64,000 nt of DNA from Pseudomonas frederiksbergensis. Its GTDB lineage: Bacteria; Pseudomonadota; Gammaproteobacteria; Pseudomonadales; Pseudomonadaceae. The DNA is taken from the NCBI RefSeq assembly GCF_900105495.1, contig NZ_FNTF01000002.1, positions 2,145,501 to 2,209,500 of the forward strand, written 5' to 3'. Below the pieces are notes generated by a model that did not search any database, was not told the origin of the DNA, and was given only the letters and a program-made list of their open reading frames with translations. The position numbers and the translations under genes were made by a program. This document shows positions 10,675 to 19,148 of the stretch, in pieces; the first letter of the stretch is position 1, and every line of letters begins with the position of its first letter.

Positions 10675-10709
10675 AGGGAGTCAGCGTTCGCTGACTCCCT
10701 TTTTCTTTT
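10675..10709 (+). terminator. rho-independent terminator after cupin gene
   Basis: Eleven-base perfect stem AGGGAGTCAGC / GCTGACTCCCT with a GTTC loop, followed by TTTTTCTTTT. It ends the MFS-ATP-grasp-RidA-cupin unit and shows that the GST-led genes form a separate transcript. Confidence 0.92.
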
Positions 10710-10752
10710 CTGCGGCCCTGTCAAATCCTCCCGGCGTTCTGCGCTTTTTAAC

Positions 10753-10791
10753 TTTCTGTATCGATAGAAACAGATAATTTCTGTATCTGTT
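10753..10791. promoter_or_regulatory. candidate operator of the second cluster unit
   Basis: Two direct copies of TTTCTGTATC start 25 bases apart (10753 and 10778). The second overlaps a perfect inverted repeat AACAGATA-N7-TATCTGTT (10769-10791). The site lies 73 bases ahead of the GST gene. Direct repeats are the usual MocR target form, so one of the two MocR proteins nearby may act here; that link is inference. Confidence 0.5.
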
Positions 10792-10863
10792 CAGCGCTTG
10801 AGCAACTAACTACGATCACTTCCAAGGCAACGGATTAATGTGGTTAGTGCAAGGGAGCGTTCT

Positions 10864-11508
10864 ATGGAAAGTACAAAGCTTAAACTCTATGTCGGTGCAG
10901 ATTTTGTCAGTGCTTTTGCGATGTCGGCTTTTGTGGCACTCAAGGAAAAGCAACTTTCATTTGAACTTGTCACGCTGGATTTGAAAGCGCGCGAGAACTA
11001 TCAAGCGAACTATCGTGATCTGTCTCTCACCGGCAAGATTCCCACGCTGATTCACCAGGGCTTCGCATTGTCGGAATCTTCGGCCATTGCCGAATACCTG
11101 GAAGAAATAGCGCCGGGGCATAACCGACTATTGCCGCTGGACATCAAGCAGCGCGCCCGAGCCCGTCAACTCCAGGCCTGGTTGCGCAGTGATTTGTTGG
11201 TCATTCGCAAAGAACGCCCGGCGGATCTTATTTATTTCGGCAAAAAAGATACCCCGCTGTCCGACGATGCCCTGGCCGCCGTCGACCGGTTATTTTTTGT
11301 CGCCGATCGGTTGCTGGAGGGCGGCGCCGAGCATCTGTTCGGTGACTGGAGCATTGCCGACACCGACTTGGCAATCATGCTCAACCGACTGGTCGCCAAT
11401 GGTGATGAGGTTCCCTCCCGACTCGCCGCGTACGTCCGCCGCCAGTGGGATCGCGACAGTGTTCGGGCATGGATGGACATAGAGCGCGCAGCGCCGGCCA
11501 TCCAGTAA
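10864..11508 (+). CDS. glutathione S-transferase, YfcF-like
   Basis: A 214-residue GST: N-terminal thioredoxin-like domain (TGKIPTL with the cis-Pro, LSESSAIAEYLEE as the glutathione-binding segment) and an all-helical C-terminal domain (ADTDLAIMLNRLV). The line RARARQLQAWLRSDLLVIRKERP and the general pattern closely resemble E. coli YfcF, as I recall it. Start ATG 10864 follows AAGGGAG. It heads the second unit, 32 bases ahead of the KamA-like gene. It may supply glutathione chemistry or detoxification to the pathway, or may simply have been captured by it. Confidence 0.88.
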   Translation: MESTKLKLYVGADFVSAFAMSAFVALKEKQLSFELVTLDLKARENYQANYRDLSLTGKIPTLIHQGFALSESSAIAEYLEEIAPGHNRLLPLDIKQRARARQLQAWLRSDLLVIRKERPADLIYFGKKDTPLSDDALAAVDRLFFVADRLLEGGAEHLFGDWSIADTDLAIMLNRLVANGDEVPSRLAAYVRRQWDRDSVRAWMDIERAAPAIQ

Positions 11509-11539
11509 GAACTGCCAGCCAATCACCAGGAGCGCTGTC

Positions 11540-12892
11540 ATGCAGGGAATGTCGGAGCAGGAAAGATACAAGCCTTATAACTCACGCACCATTCGAGACA
11601 CGCCGTACTGGCAGAAACTCACGCCGGCGTTGCAGGAAGCCATGACCGTCGTGGCCCGGGTCATGCCGTTTCGCACCAATGAATACGTACTGGGCACATT
11701 GATCGACTGGAGCAACATCCCGGACGATCCGATTTTCCGCATGACCTTTCCCCACAAGGACATGCTGCTGCCGGACGAATACGCCTCGCTCAAGCAACTG
11801 ATCGACCTGGATGACACTGCCGCCATCAAGCGGCGGATCGAGGCGATCTGGTTGCGCATGAACCCGCATCCGGCCGGGCAACTGACGCATAACGGCGCGA
11901 CTCTTGATGGCAAGGTCCTGCCGGGCATACAGCACAAGTACCGCGAAACCGTGCTGTTTTTCCCCGGTGCCGGTCAGACCTGTCACGCCTACTGCACGTT
12001 CTGTTTCCGCTGGGCGCAGTTCATCGGCGAAGAAGAACTCAAGTTCAATGCGCGCGAATCCCAGGAGTTGGTGAGTTACCTGCGGGTGCACACCGAGGTC
12101 ACCGACGTGCTGATCACCGGGGGCGATCCGATGATCATGAACACCCGTTCGCTGGCCGGTTACATCGAGCCGTTGCTGGACTTGCCCCACCTGAAAAACA
12201 TCCGCATCGGCACCAAATCCGTGGCGTATTGGCCGCAACGGTTTGTCAGCGACAAGGACGCGCCCGAGTTGCTGGAGCTGTTCAAGCGAATCGTCGCGGC
12301 GGGGAAAAACCTTTCGATCATGGGGCACTACAACCACCCGGTGGAGATCCGCCAGGCCATCGCCCGCCAAGCCATCGAACGTATTCGTTCCAGCGGTGCG
12401 ACGTTGCGCATGCAGGCTCCAGTGATTCGGCACATCAACGAAAACCCCGCGGATTGGGCGGCGCTCTGGACCGAAGGCGTGCGGCTCGGCGCAGTGCCTT
12501 ATTACATGTTTGTCGAGCGCGATACCGGCCCCAGTCATTACTTCGCGATGCCGCTGGCCCGGGCATTCGAGATCTTTCAGGCGGCGTATCGCTCGGTGTC
12601 CGGGTTGGCGCGCACGGTTCGCGGTCCGTCCATGAGCACCTTCTACGGCAAGGTATTGATCAACGGCATCGAAACCGTGGCCGGGGAGAAAGTCTTCGTG
12701 CTGCAGTTTCTCCAGGCTCGCGATCCGCGATGGGTGTTGCGCACGTTCTACGCGCGCTTCGATCCGCAAGCGACCTGGTTCGATGAGTTGCGGCCGGCGT
12801 TCGGTGAGCGCTCGTTCTTCTTTCAGTCCGAGCCTGATCGTGTGGTTGCGCCGGCGCCCGAATTAATACCGGTTCTGCTCGAAACGGCGTAG
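11540..12892 (+). CDS. KamA-family radical SAM enzyme (lysine 2,3-aminomutase-like)
   Basis: A 450-residue radical SAM protein with the 4Fe-4S motif CHAYCTFC (Cys148, Cys152, Cys155, CxxxCxxC) and a SAM-binding DVLITGGDPMI segment, as in the lysine 2,3-aminomutase family. In classical aminomutases the PLP lysine sits in a PGGGGK-type loop; the equivalent place here reads STFYGKVLINGI (Lys371), so the glycine loop is altered. The likely reaction is a 1,2-amino shift giving a beta-amino acid, but a different PLP/SAM reaction cannot be excluded. Good CAGGAG site. Part of the GST-to-hydrolase unit. Confidence 0.85.
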   Translation: MQGMSEQERYKPYNSRTIRDTPYWQKLTPALQEAMTVVARVMPFRTNEYVLGTLIDWSNIPDDPIFRMTFPHKDMLLPDEYASLKQLIDLDDTAAIKRRIEAIWLRMNPHPAGQLTHNGATLDGKVLPGIQHKYRETVLFFPGAGQTCHAYCTFCFRWAQFIGEEELKFNARESQELVSYLRVHTEVTDVLITGGDPMIMNTRSLAGYIEPLLDLPHLKNIRIGTKSVAYWPQRFVSDKDAPELLELFKRIVAAGKNLSIMGHYNHPVEIRQAIARQAIERIRSSGATLRMQAPVIRHINENPADWAALWTEGVRLGAVPYYMFVERDTGPSHYFAMPLARAFEIFQAAYRSVSGLARTVRGPSMSTFYGKVLINGIETVAGEKVFVLQFLQARDPRWVLRTFYARFDPQATWFDELRPAFGERSFFFQSEPDRVVAPAPELIPVLLETA

Positions 12893-12916
12893 GACGATTC
12901 ATCAGGAGATATGGAC

Positions 12917-13789
12917 ATGAGCAGTATTCCGTTTGATCAGCGAAAAGGTTACATCTGGCTCGACGGCGAGTTCGTCGAGTGGTCCCAGGCTCGGCTGCAT
13001 GTGCTGACCCACGGTTTGCACTACGCGAGCACGGTGTATGAAGGGGAACGTGTCTACAACGGCAAGATCTTCAAACTGCGCGAACACAGCGAGCGTTTGT
13101 ATCGCTCGGCCCGGTTGATGGATTTTGTCATTCCCTATGAGCTGGCCGAGCTGGAAGCGGCCAGCCATGAACTGCTGCAGCGCAACAACGTGGTCGACGG
13201 TTATCTGCGGCCAGTGGCCTGGCGCGGCAGTGAAATGATTTCCACCTCGGCCCGCTTCAACAGCGTCCATATGGCGATCGCCTGCTGGCAATGGCCGAGC
13301 TATTTCGACCCGGCCGGGCACATGGCCGGCATTCGCTTGAAGACCGCCGAGTGGCGTCGTCCGCCACCGAGCTGCAGCCCGTTTGAAGCCAAGGCATCCG
13401 GGCATTATCAGATCGCCACCCTGAGCAAGCACGATGCTGAAAACAACGGCTATCACGACGCCTTGATGCTCGACTGGCGCGGCAACGTTGCCGAAGCCAC
13501 CAGCGCCAACGTGTTCTTCGTCAAGGGTCGGACGTTGCACACCCCGGTGCCGGATTGTTTCCTCAACGGCATTACCCGTCAGACCGTCATCGAACTCGCC
13601 AAGGCGCTGGATTACCAAGTGGTCGAGCGAACCATTGTTCCTACGGAGCTTGGCGACTTCGACGAGTGTTTTCTCACCGGTACCGCGGCCGAAATCACCC
13701 CCGTGCAGCTCATCGATGAACATCGCTATCGACCGGGCAACGCCTGTCGCGACTTCATTGCCGCCTACACCTCAACCGTCAACGCCTGA
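12917..13789 (+). CDS. branched-chain-type aminotransferase (class IV)
   Basis: A 290-residue fold-type-IV PLP enzyme similar to IlvE. Seen: LTHGLHYASTVYEGERVY near the N-terminus, the PLP-lysine region EAKASGHYQIATLSKHDA, the GNVAEATSANVFFVKG motif and the late FLTGTAAEITPV segment. ATG 12917 has AGGAG at 8 bases; an ATG 6 bases earlier is too close to it. Being inside the cluster rather than with ilv genes, it probably transaminates a pathway intermediate. A D-amino-acid transaminase or aminodeoxychorismate-lyase-like activity is less likely given the IlvE-like motifs. Confidence 0.88.
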   Translation: MSSIPFDQRKGYIWLDGEFVEWSQARLHVLTHGLHYASTVYEGERVYNGKIFKLREHSERLYRSARLMDFVIPYELAELEAASHELLQRNNVVDGYLRPVAWRGSEMISTSARFNSVHMAIACWQWPSYFDPAGHMAGIRLKTAEWRRPPPSCSPFEAKASGHYQIATLSKHDAENNGYHDALMLDWRGNVAEATSANVFFVKGRTLHTPVPDCFLNGITRQTVIELAKALDYQVVERTIVPTELGDFDECFLTGTAAEITPVQLIDEHRYRPGNACRDFIAAYTSTVNA

Positions 13790-13810
13790 TAAACAGCCAG
13801 GAATCTCACC

Positions 13811-14569
13811 ATGTCAGATCAAGGGATTGTCGCGTCCAAACCTTACGTTTCACTGGGCCACCGCCACGAAGAATTGTCGGCGCGAGGCTGGACGGTGTTG
13901 ACGTCGGATGAGTTCGCCGACGATGTGCTCGGCACGCTGCAAGCGTTCGGCTCGGTCATACCACAATTCAACGGGCAGACCGCATTCGCCATCACCCGCA
14001 AGCCGGGGTACGAAGACTTGCCGTATTCCCAGAGCATGAACGGCATCGGCCCACACACCGAAGCGCCAGTGTACGGTCCGCCGCCGCGCTACCTGGCGTT
14101 GCATTGTCATCAACAGGCCACGTGCGGTGGCGGACACACGGGGTTGGTGGACGGGTATGAATTGCTGGCGTTCCTTGAGCGCACCGATCCCGAGCTGCGT
14201 GAATGGATCGACGACACGCCTGTGGAGTTTGTCGCCACCGCCAAGCCCGGTGAGGCCGCGCAACGCCGGGTCAAGGAATACATCCTGACGCCTACAGAGG
14301 ACGGGGACATTTTCCGCTTCAGCTACAACCAGTTTCACTACGGTGATGTGAATCCTTCCAAGGACGATCTGCTTCACTCGCAAGTCGCCAACAGCTCGTC
14401 GCCACTGGCCAGGTTTGCAGTCCTGGGCGAAGCGTATTTCGTTGAGCACAACACACCGGTGCTGATTCCCGATGGGTGCCTGCTGATTTGGGACAACTGG
14501 CGGATGATCCATGCCCGCAGCCGATACACTGACCCGGCGCGAAACCTGACCCGCTACTGGCTGGCCTGA
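13811..14569 (+). CDS. Fe(II)/2-oxoglutarate-dependent oxygenase (TauD/clavaminate synthase-like)
   Basis: A 252-residue protein of the TauD/TfdA-like fold. The proximal metal pair reads GPHTEAPVY (His-x-Glu in place of the more common His-x-Asp, as in clavaminate synthase). The distal His is in WDNWRMIHARSRY and is followed by an Arg (RNLTRYWL) that would bind 2-oxoglutarate. It likely hydroxylates, desaturates or otherwise oxidises an amino-acid-derived intermediate. It sits directly between the aminotransferase and AurF-type genes; the order supports sequential tailoring. Confidence 0.85.
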   Translation: MSDQGIVASKPYVSLGHRHEELSARGWTVLTSDEFADDVLGTLQAFGSVIPQFNGQTAFAITRKPGYEDLPYSQSMNGIGPHTEAPVYGPPPRYLALHCHQQATCGGGHTGLVDGYELLAFLERTDPELREWIDDTPVEFVATAKPGEAAQRRVKEYILTPTEDGDIFRFSYNQFHYGDVNPSKDDLLHSQVANSSSPLARFAVLGEAYFVEHNTPVLIPDGCLLIWDNWRMIHARSRYTDPARNLTRYWLA

Positions 14570-14636
14570 TTCATCCGTCGCCCTTAATTTCATTGGCGTA
14601 CCCGTCATCGGGTACGCGTCCTACAGGTATCGCGTC

Positions 14637-15596
14637 ATGCAAACAGCAATCGAGATCGCCAAGGTCGATCATCAACTGGTCGTGCGGCTCAATCAGGCCT
14701 GGACCAAAAGAGCCACGGTGTGCGCACCGGACAAGGCCGAGGCCAGCGAAGCGTTCGATCCCACGCGCCCGGATTACCCGGAGTGCATGGTGCCGTTTTT
14801 CCATCATCCGAAATTCCAGGCCCTGAGCGATGAACTCAAGAGCACCGTGGTGACCTGGGGCTGGATCGGCTACAACCTGCGCACGGTGACCGCCGAAGAA
14901 CACGTGGTGAACCCGGCGCTGAGCGTCATCGCCAATCAATACCTGGGCAAGGACGACTGGCATTTTCGCGAGGCCATGCAACAGACGTTGATCGACGAGC
15001 ACTACCACACGCTCATGCACCTGCGGGCCATCGAACGGACCAAGCTGGAGCGGGCACTCGATCAGGATCTGGAGTTGCCGCCGTCAGTCACCTATCTGCG
15101 GCTGATCGCCCTTCGCGAAGAACTGCCGGAGCAGTGGCAGCGCGACCTCGCAGCGATCACCTTTGCGGTGGTGGCCGAGATCAGCGTCAATGCTTATCTG
15201 GATCTGTTGGCCGACGACCGGAGCATTCAACCGCAAAACCGCCGCGTGGCCGAACTGCATAACCGCGATGAATATGCCCACAGCAAGATTCTCGCGGAAG
15301 TGGCGAAGGTCATGTACGCGAACATGCAGCCGACCCATCGGGCGTTTTTTACTCGCACGTTGTCGGTGGCGCTGAGTGCCTTTGTCGCCCAGGACTACTC
15401 GATGTGGGAGGCAATTCTCACGCAGCTTGGGGTCGAGGACGCCGCGGTGATCATCGCTGACACCCGGGAGAGCAACAAGAACGCCACGATCATGCGTGAC
15501 TACAGCGGCCTGCATCGTCTGGCCCAGGATCTGGGCATCAGCGACGAGATTGATTTCGACTTTCGTCCGACCCTCAAAGCCACCGCAGCGGCCTGA
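14637..15596 (+). CDS. AurF-type diiron N-oxygenase
   Basis: A 319-residue non-heme diiron protein of the p-aminobenzoate N-oxygenase (AurF) family. Ligand candidates are Glu87 or Glu88 (TAEEHVV), Glu121 and His124 (DEHYH), Glu181 (AEISVNA), and His208, Glu212 and His215 (LHNRDEYAH). From Glu121 on, local spacings (3, 27, 4 and 3 residues) match the AurF ligand set as I recall it (E136/H139, E196/H223/E227/H230). Such enzymes turn an amine into hydroxylamine, nitroso or nitro, and relatives act in diazeniumdiolate pathways. The substrate here is unknown. Fifth gene of the GST-led unit. Confidence 0.9.
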   Translation: MQTAIEIAKVDHQLVVRLNQAWTKRATVCAPDKAEASEAFDPTRPDYPECMVPFFHHPKFQALSDELKSTVVTWGWIGYNLRTVTAEEHVVNPALSVIANQYLGKDDWHFREAMQQTLIDEHYHTLMHLRAIERTKLERALDQDLELPPSVTYLRLIALREELPEQWQRDLAAITFAVVAEISVNAYLDLLADDRSIQPQNRRVAELHNRDEYAHSKILAEVAKVMYANMQPTHRAFFTRTLSVALSAFVAQDYSMWEAILTQLGVEDAAVIIADTRESNKNATIMRDYSGLHRLAQDLGISDEIDFDFRPTLKATAAA

Positions 15597-15610
15597 ACCC
15601 GGAGGTGAAT

Positions 15611-16411
15611 ATGTCCGTTCCTGTGTACGAAGTGTTCGCGATCCGTGTCGGCGCCAATGCCCAGCGCACCGCCCGGGAGAACTTTCTATACGACGCTTGC
15701 TGCGGTGATCCGAATGCGTCGATGCCCTTGGATTATTACTTCTGGGTCATTCGTAACGAGCAGCAAGCGATCGTGGTCGACACCTGTTTTCAACCTGCCA
15801 CGGCGGATCGGCGCAACCGTCAGATGTATCGCCTGCCGGAAGAATCCCTGCGCCAACTGGATATTGATCCGGCGCAGGTCGACAACCTGATCCTCACCCA
15901 TTTGCACTGGGACCATGCCGGCAACCTGGGGCTTTTCCCCAAGGCCATGGTGCATTTGCAAGAAGCGGAACTGCGCTTTTGCACCGGGCCGAAAATGGCC
16001 CATCACACGGTTAACAAAACCTACGAGGTCGACGACGTGATGTCGGCGCTTCCGCCGTTGTTTGAAGGCCGGATGCGTTTGCACACCGGCACGGTCGAGG
16101 TGATTCCCGGTGTGACGTTGCACCCGGTGGGCGGGCATACACCGGGTAGCCAAGTGGTGCGGGTGAACACTGAGCGCGGGTGGATTGTCCTGGCCTCGGA
16201 TGCCGCGCACTTGTGGGCGAACATCCGTCAGCGCAGTCCGTTTCCGATTCTGGATGATCTGGCGCAGACGCTTGAAGCATTCAGCTTGATCGACAGCCTT
16301 GCCGACGGCGAAGATCACGTCATCCCCGGCCATGATCCTCTAATCGCTGAACGTTTCCCGCATTGGAATAACGATCCGCACATCATTTGCCTGCACCAAA
16401 GCCCCCTCTGA
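15611..16411 (+). CDS. metallo-beta-lactamase-fold hydrolase
   Basis: A 266-residue hydrolase with the di-metal motif HLHWDHAG near residue 100, a GGHTPGS segment with the next metal His, an ASDAAH aspartate and the late GHD. The pattern is close to the AttM/AiiB lactonase-like branch, so a lactone, ester or thioester is a reasonable substrate. The start ATG 15611 has GGAGG exactly upstream; a GTG at 15605 would lie inside that site. Last gene of the unit. It might release or open a cyclic product, or give self-protection. Confidence 0.88.
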   Translation: MSVPVYEVFAIRVGANAQRTARENFLYDACCGDPNASMPLDYYFWVIRNEQQAIVVDTCFQPATADRRNRQMYRLPEESLRQLDIDPAQVDNLILTHLHWDHAGNLGLFPKAMVHLQEAELRFCTGPKMAHHTVNKTYEVDDVMSALPPLFEGRMRLHTGTVEVIPGVTLHPVGGHTPGSQVVRVNTERGWIVLASDAAHLWANIRQRSPFPILDDLAQTLEAFSLIDSLADGEDHVIPGHDPLIAERFPHWNNDPHIICLHQSPL

Positions 16412-16427
16412 ACCCAACACTAAACCG

Positions 16428-16566
16428 TGTAGCAGCTGCCGAGCCTGCGTTCGGCGGCGAAGCAGTCGTAAAACCATCCACTACGGTGTTTCAGGTAAAC
16501 CGAAATGGCAGGATTTACGACTGCTGCGCAGCCGAACGCAGCCTCGCAGGCTCGGCAGCTGCTACA
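16428..16566. repeat. 139-bp intergenic inverted-repeat element, copy 1
   Basis: Perfect 22-base terminal arms starting TGTAGCAGCTGCCGAGCC and their complement at the far end, with a second inner pair built on GCAGTCGTAAA / TTTACGACTGCTGC. A related element lies at 32970-33116. It fills the gap between the convergent hydrolase and MocR genes. Likely a Pseudomonas REP-like or MITE-like dispersed repeat; it could fold into a long hairpin and act as a transcript end. Confidence 0.85.
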
Positions 16567-16575
16567 AGGATGTGT

Positions 16576-18006
16576 TCAGTCCTGGTTTTTGAGGAGTTGG
16601 CCGAGGGTCGCCAGCGCTTCCTCAATCCGCGGTGAATACGGCGCACCGCAACCAATGCGCACAAAGTGATTGAAACGCTGGGCATTGGAAAAGATATCCC
16701 CAGGTGCAATCTGGATGCCGGCCTTCAATGCCTCATGGAAAAACGCCATGGATGAATGCTGGCGCGGCAATTCCACCCATAACAACGTACCGCCCCGAGG
16801 GGTGGTCACGCTGGTGCCGGCGGGAAAATAGCGAAGGATCGCAGCGCTCATTTGCTGGCGTTGGTGAGTCAGGATTTTCCGCAAGCGGCGCAGGTAACGT
16901 TCGTAGGACGGTGTCTTCATGAACGCACTGACCGCCAGTTGCGACAGCGCCTCACATCCCCGGGATTGAGTGTGTTTGAGCATTTCCACGCGGTCGTGCC
17001 ATTTCCCCGCGCTGATCCAGCCCAGGCGAATGCCCGGTGCCAGGGTTTTGTTCAGGGAGGCGCAATAGATCACGTTGTCGGTGCGGTCCCAGTGCTTGAG
17101 CGTGGACAGCGGCTGTTCGGTATCCACCAGATCGCCATAGGTGTCGTCTTCGATCAGCACCGTGGCATGCTCGGCGCACAGCTGCACCAGCCGCGCCTTG
17201 TTGGCGTCGGGCATGATGCTGCCCAGCGGATTTTGCAGATTGGGAATGACGATCAGCGCCTGAATCCGTTCGGGGCCTTGTAGCAATTGTTCGAGGGCGA
17301 ACAGATTGATGCCGGCATGCGAAGTCGCCGGTACTTCCAGTACCCGTAGATTCAAGCTTTCAAGAATTTGCAGCAAACCATAAAAGGTCGGCGACTCCAC
17401 CGCGACGGTATCGCCCGGTTGAGTGACTGCGCGCAAAGCCAGGTTGATCGCTTCGGTCGCGCCGTTGGTGATCACAATTTTTTCCGCTGGCAGGTTGGCC
17501 TTTGTGGTCAGCGCCCGTCGCGCAAGAATACTGCGCAACGTGCTATTGCCACAGGTGGAACCCGCCGCACCGAGCAAGTGCGGATCGTGACGCAGTGCCT
17601 TGATCATATGGTCTTGCAGGATCTTCAACGGATAGAGTTCCGGCGCGCAGAAGGCACTGGCGAAATTGACCTTGATCGTCGCGCGCTGACTGGCCTTGAG
17701 TACTGATGACACCTGCTCGTGAATGCCGACATAGACACCGGTGTCCAGCGGCGGCGGGGGAGCGATCGGGACGGGTTTGCGCAACGTATCGGGCTGGCGA
17801 ATGTAGTTGCCGGAGCGCGGCCGGGCTTCCAGCACGCCACAGTCCTCGAGTTCCCGGCAAACCTGCACGGCGGTCGACAGGCTAACGGCATGTTTTTCCA
17901 TCATCAGCCGAATGGAGGGGAATCGTTCACCGGTTTTCAAGGTGCCGCTGCGGATCGCGTCGAGGTAGTGGTTGGCCAACTGACGGTAAAGGGGAGTTGT
18001 GTTCAT
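16576..18006 (-). CDS. MocR-family (GntR-aminotransferase) regulator, second copy
   Basis: A 476-residue GntR-aminotransferase chimera. The winged helix covers about residues 1-75 (GERFPSIRLMMEKHAVSLSTAV) and the aminotransferase domain about 105-470, with QNPLGS, the EDDTYGDL aspartate segment and the PLP lysine in CASLNKTLAPG. It is only moderately similar in wording to the MocR protein at 5560-6969, so it is not a recent duplicate. It converges on the cluster end. It could regulate the cluster or an unlinked amine-related gene; no divergent partner is seen upstream. Confidence 0.9.
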   Translation of the reverse strand: MNTTPLYRQLANHYLDAIRSGTLKTGERFPSIRLMMEKHAVSLSTAVQVCRELEDCGVLEARPRSGNYIRQPDTLRKPVPIAPPPPLDTGVYVGIHEQVSSVLKASQRATIKVNFASAFCAPELYPLKILQDHMIKALRHDPHLLGAAGSTCGNSTLRSILARRALTTKANLPAEKIVITNGATEAINLALRAVTQPGDTVAVESPTFYGLLQILESLNLRVLEVPATSHAGINLFALEQLLQGPERIQALIVIPNLQNPLGSIMPDANKARLVQLCAEHATVLIEDDTYGDLVDTEQPLSTLKHWDRTDNVIYCASLNKTLAPGIRLGWISAGKWHDRVEMLKHTQSRGCEALSQLAVSAFMKTPSYERYLRRLRKILTHQRQQMSAAILRYFPAGTSVTTPRGGTLLWVELPRQHSSMAFFHEALKAGIQIAPGDIFSNAQRFNHFVRIGCGAPYSPRIEEALATLGQLLKNQD

Positions 18007-18306
18007 GATGACCTCAGCAATCGCACCACTGAAGTCTTGGGCTGGAAAGTGAGTTGACGCTCCCTGCAGGCGGACCCGTGGTGCTGAAGGGTTAAGGAAA
18101 AGTGTTTTTTTGGCGCCGAATCACCGTGGCATGAGTGCCTGTGGGCATTGATTGCCGAACGGGGTGGCACTTTGCAACTGTCGCGGTGTGGGCGGCGATG
18201 ACAGGAAAGGAAATTGTGGGTTTTGTAAAACCACGGGCAATAAAAAGCCCCGCTCTAGGGCGGGGCTCTTGGGTCAGTGGCGCCGAAGCGCCGCTGATGG
18301 TGCGTG
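18007..18306. other. non-coding gap with a terminator
   Basis: Holds the promoter side of the MocR gene and, at 18246-18267, the hairpin AGCCCCGC / GCGGGGCT, which is followed on the minus strand by TTTTTA. That hairpin ends the minus-strand gene stopping at 18307. No gene is seen. Confidence 0.7.
18246..18267 (-). terminator. terminator of the 18307-19011 gene
   Basis: GC-rich stem AGCCCCGC / GCGGGGCT with a T-run on the minus strand, just past the stop codon at 18307. Confidence 0.85.
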
Positions 18307-19011
18307 TTACTGAGCGGCGATGCTGTAGCCATCGAACGCGGTTTGTTGCTGAAGCGCGGTGATGATGTTCTTGCGGTTAACCGCTTGTTCGGCCCCGGCA
18401 TTGTCCAGGAAGGTCTCGCTTTCCAGCTCCGCTTCTTCGCCTTCGCCGACGAAGGTGAAGCCCAGGAATTCCAGCGCTTCACGGTCAACGTTCAGTCGCG
18501 AACGCGGGGTGCGCAACGGCAGTGTGACGCTGATGCCGTCTTTGCTGATGGTGAACACTTCGACATCTTTCTTGGCGCGAGCCACTTTGCTTTTGCCACT
18601 GCTTGGGTTGCTGATGGCCTGGTGGGTCTGGTTCAGCACTTTCAGTGCGAGGCCATAGACCAATTCCTGAAATGCCGGATCATCCTTGAAGCTGGAGAGA
18701 ATCCGGCTGATCGGGAATTTGCTGCTCAAGTCTTCCAGGGCAGCAATGTCGGCAGCTTCGGCGTCCTTGAGCTGCTTGAGTTCACCCATCAATTCGTAGG
18801 CTTTATCGTCGTCGAAGCTGTCGTGAGCCTGGCGAATCGCGGCGCGCAGCTCGCGGATCTGGTCGCTTTCCCGGGTGGACTGGAAAGCGTCCAGGACCAT
18901 CTCGCTGATGGTCTTGGCCTGGGGCACGTGCTGTGAAAGATTGATGGAGTTTTCGTATTCCGCTTTGGACGACAAGGTGACTACGGATTCAGCGGTATTG
19001 GAATCGGACAT
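18307..19011 (-). CDS. hypothetical acidic cytoplasmic protein
   Basis: A 234-residue protein that I do not recognise. It has no signal peptide and no membrane helix. The N-terminal half is helical and charged, with coiled-coil-like stretches (RELRAAIRQAHDSFDDDKAYELM). A Ser/Lys-rich linker (SNPSSGKSKVARAKK) leads into a C-terminal half that looks beta-rich (DVEVFTISKDGISVTLPL) and ends acidic. Monocistronic with its own terminator. Codon use is like the core genes, suggesting a conserved Pseudomonas protein rather than an import. No function is assigned. Confidence 0.75.
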   Translation of the reverse strand: MSDSNTAESVVTLSSKAEYENSINLSQHVPQAKTISEMVLDAFQSTRESDQIRELRAAIRQAHDSFDDDKAYELMGELKQLKDAEAADIAALEDLSSKFPISRILSSFKDDPAFQELVYGLALKVLNQTHQAISNPSSGKSKVARAKKDVEVFTISKDGISVTLPLRTPRSRLNVDREALEFLGFTFVGEGEEAELESETFLDNAGAEQAVNRKNIITALQQQTAFDGYSIAAQ

Positions 19012-19148
19012 TGAAATTTCACTACTTCTTTTAACTTGGATTGAGGCGAGAAAGCTCTGGGCCTTTTCAGGCCGCCTAATCTATTGGACCGAGGCGGCGT
19101 TGTCACGGATGAACAGGCGGCTGGTCATCATTTTTGGTACAGCGGCTT

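Noticed and set aside
5560..18006. The two MocR genes as a recent duplication
   Set aside because: Their sequences differ throughout, including the winged helix and PLP motifs, so they are distinct family members.
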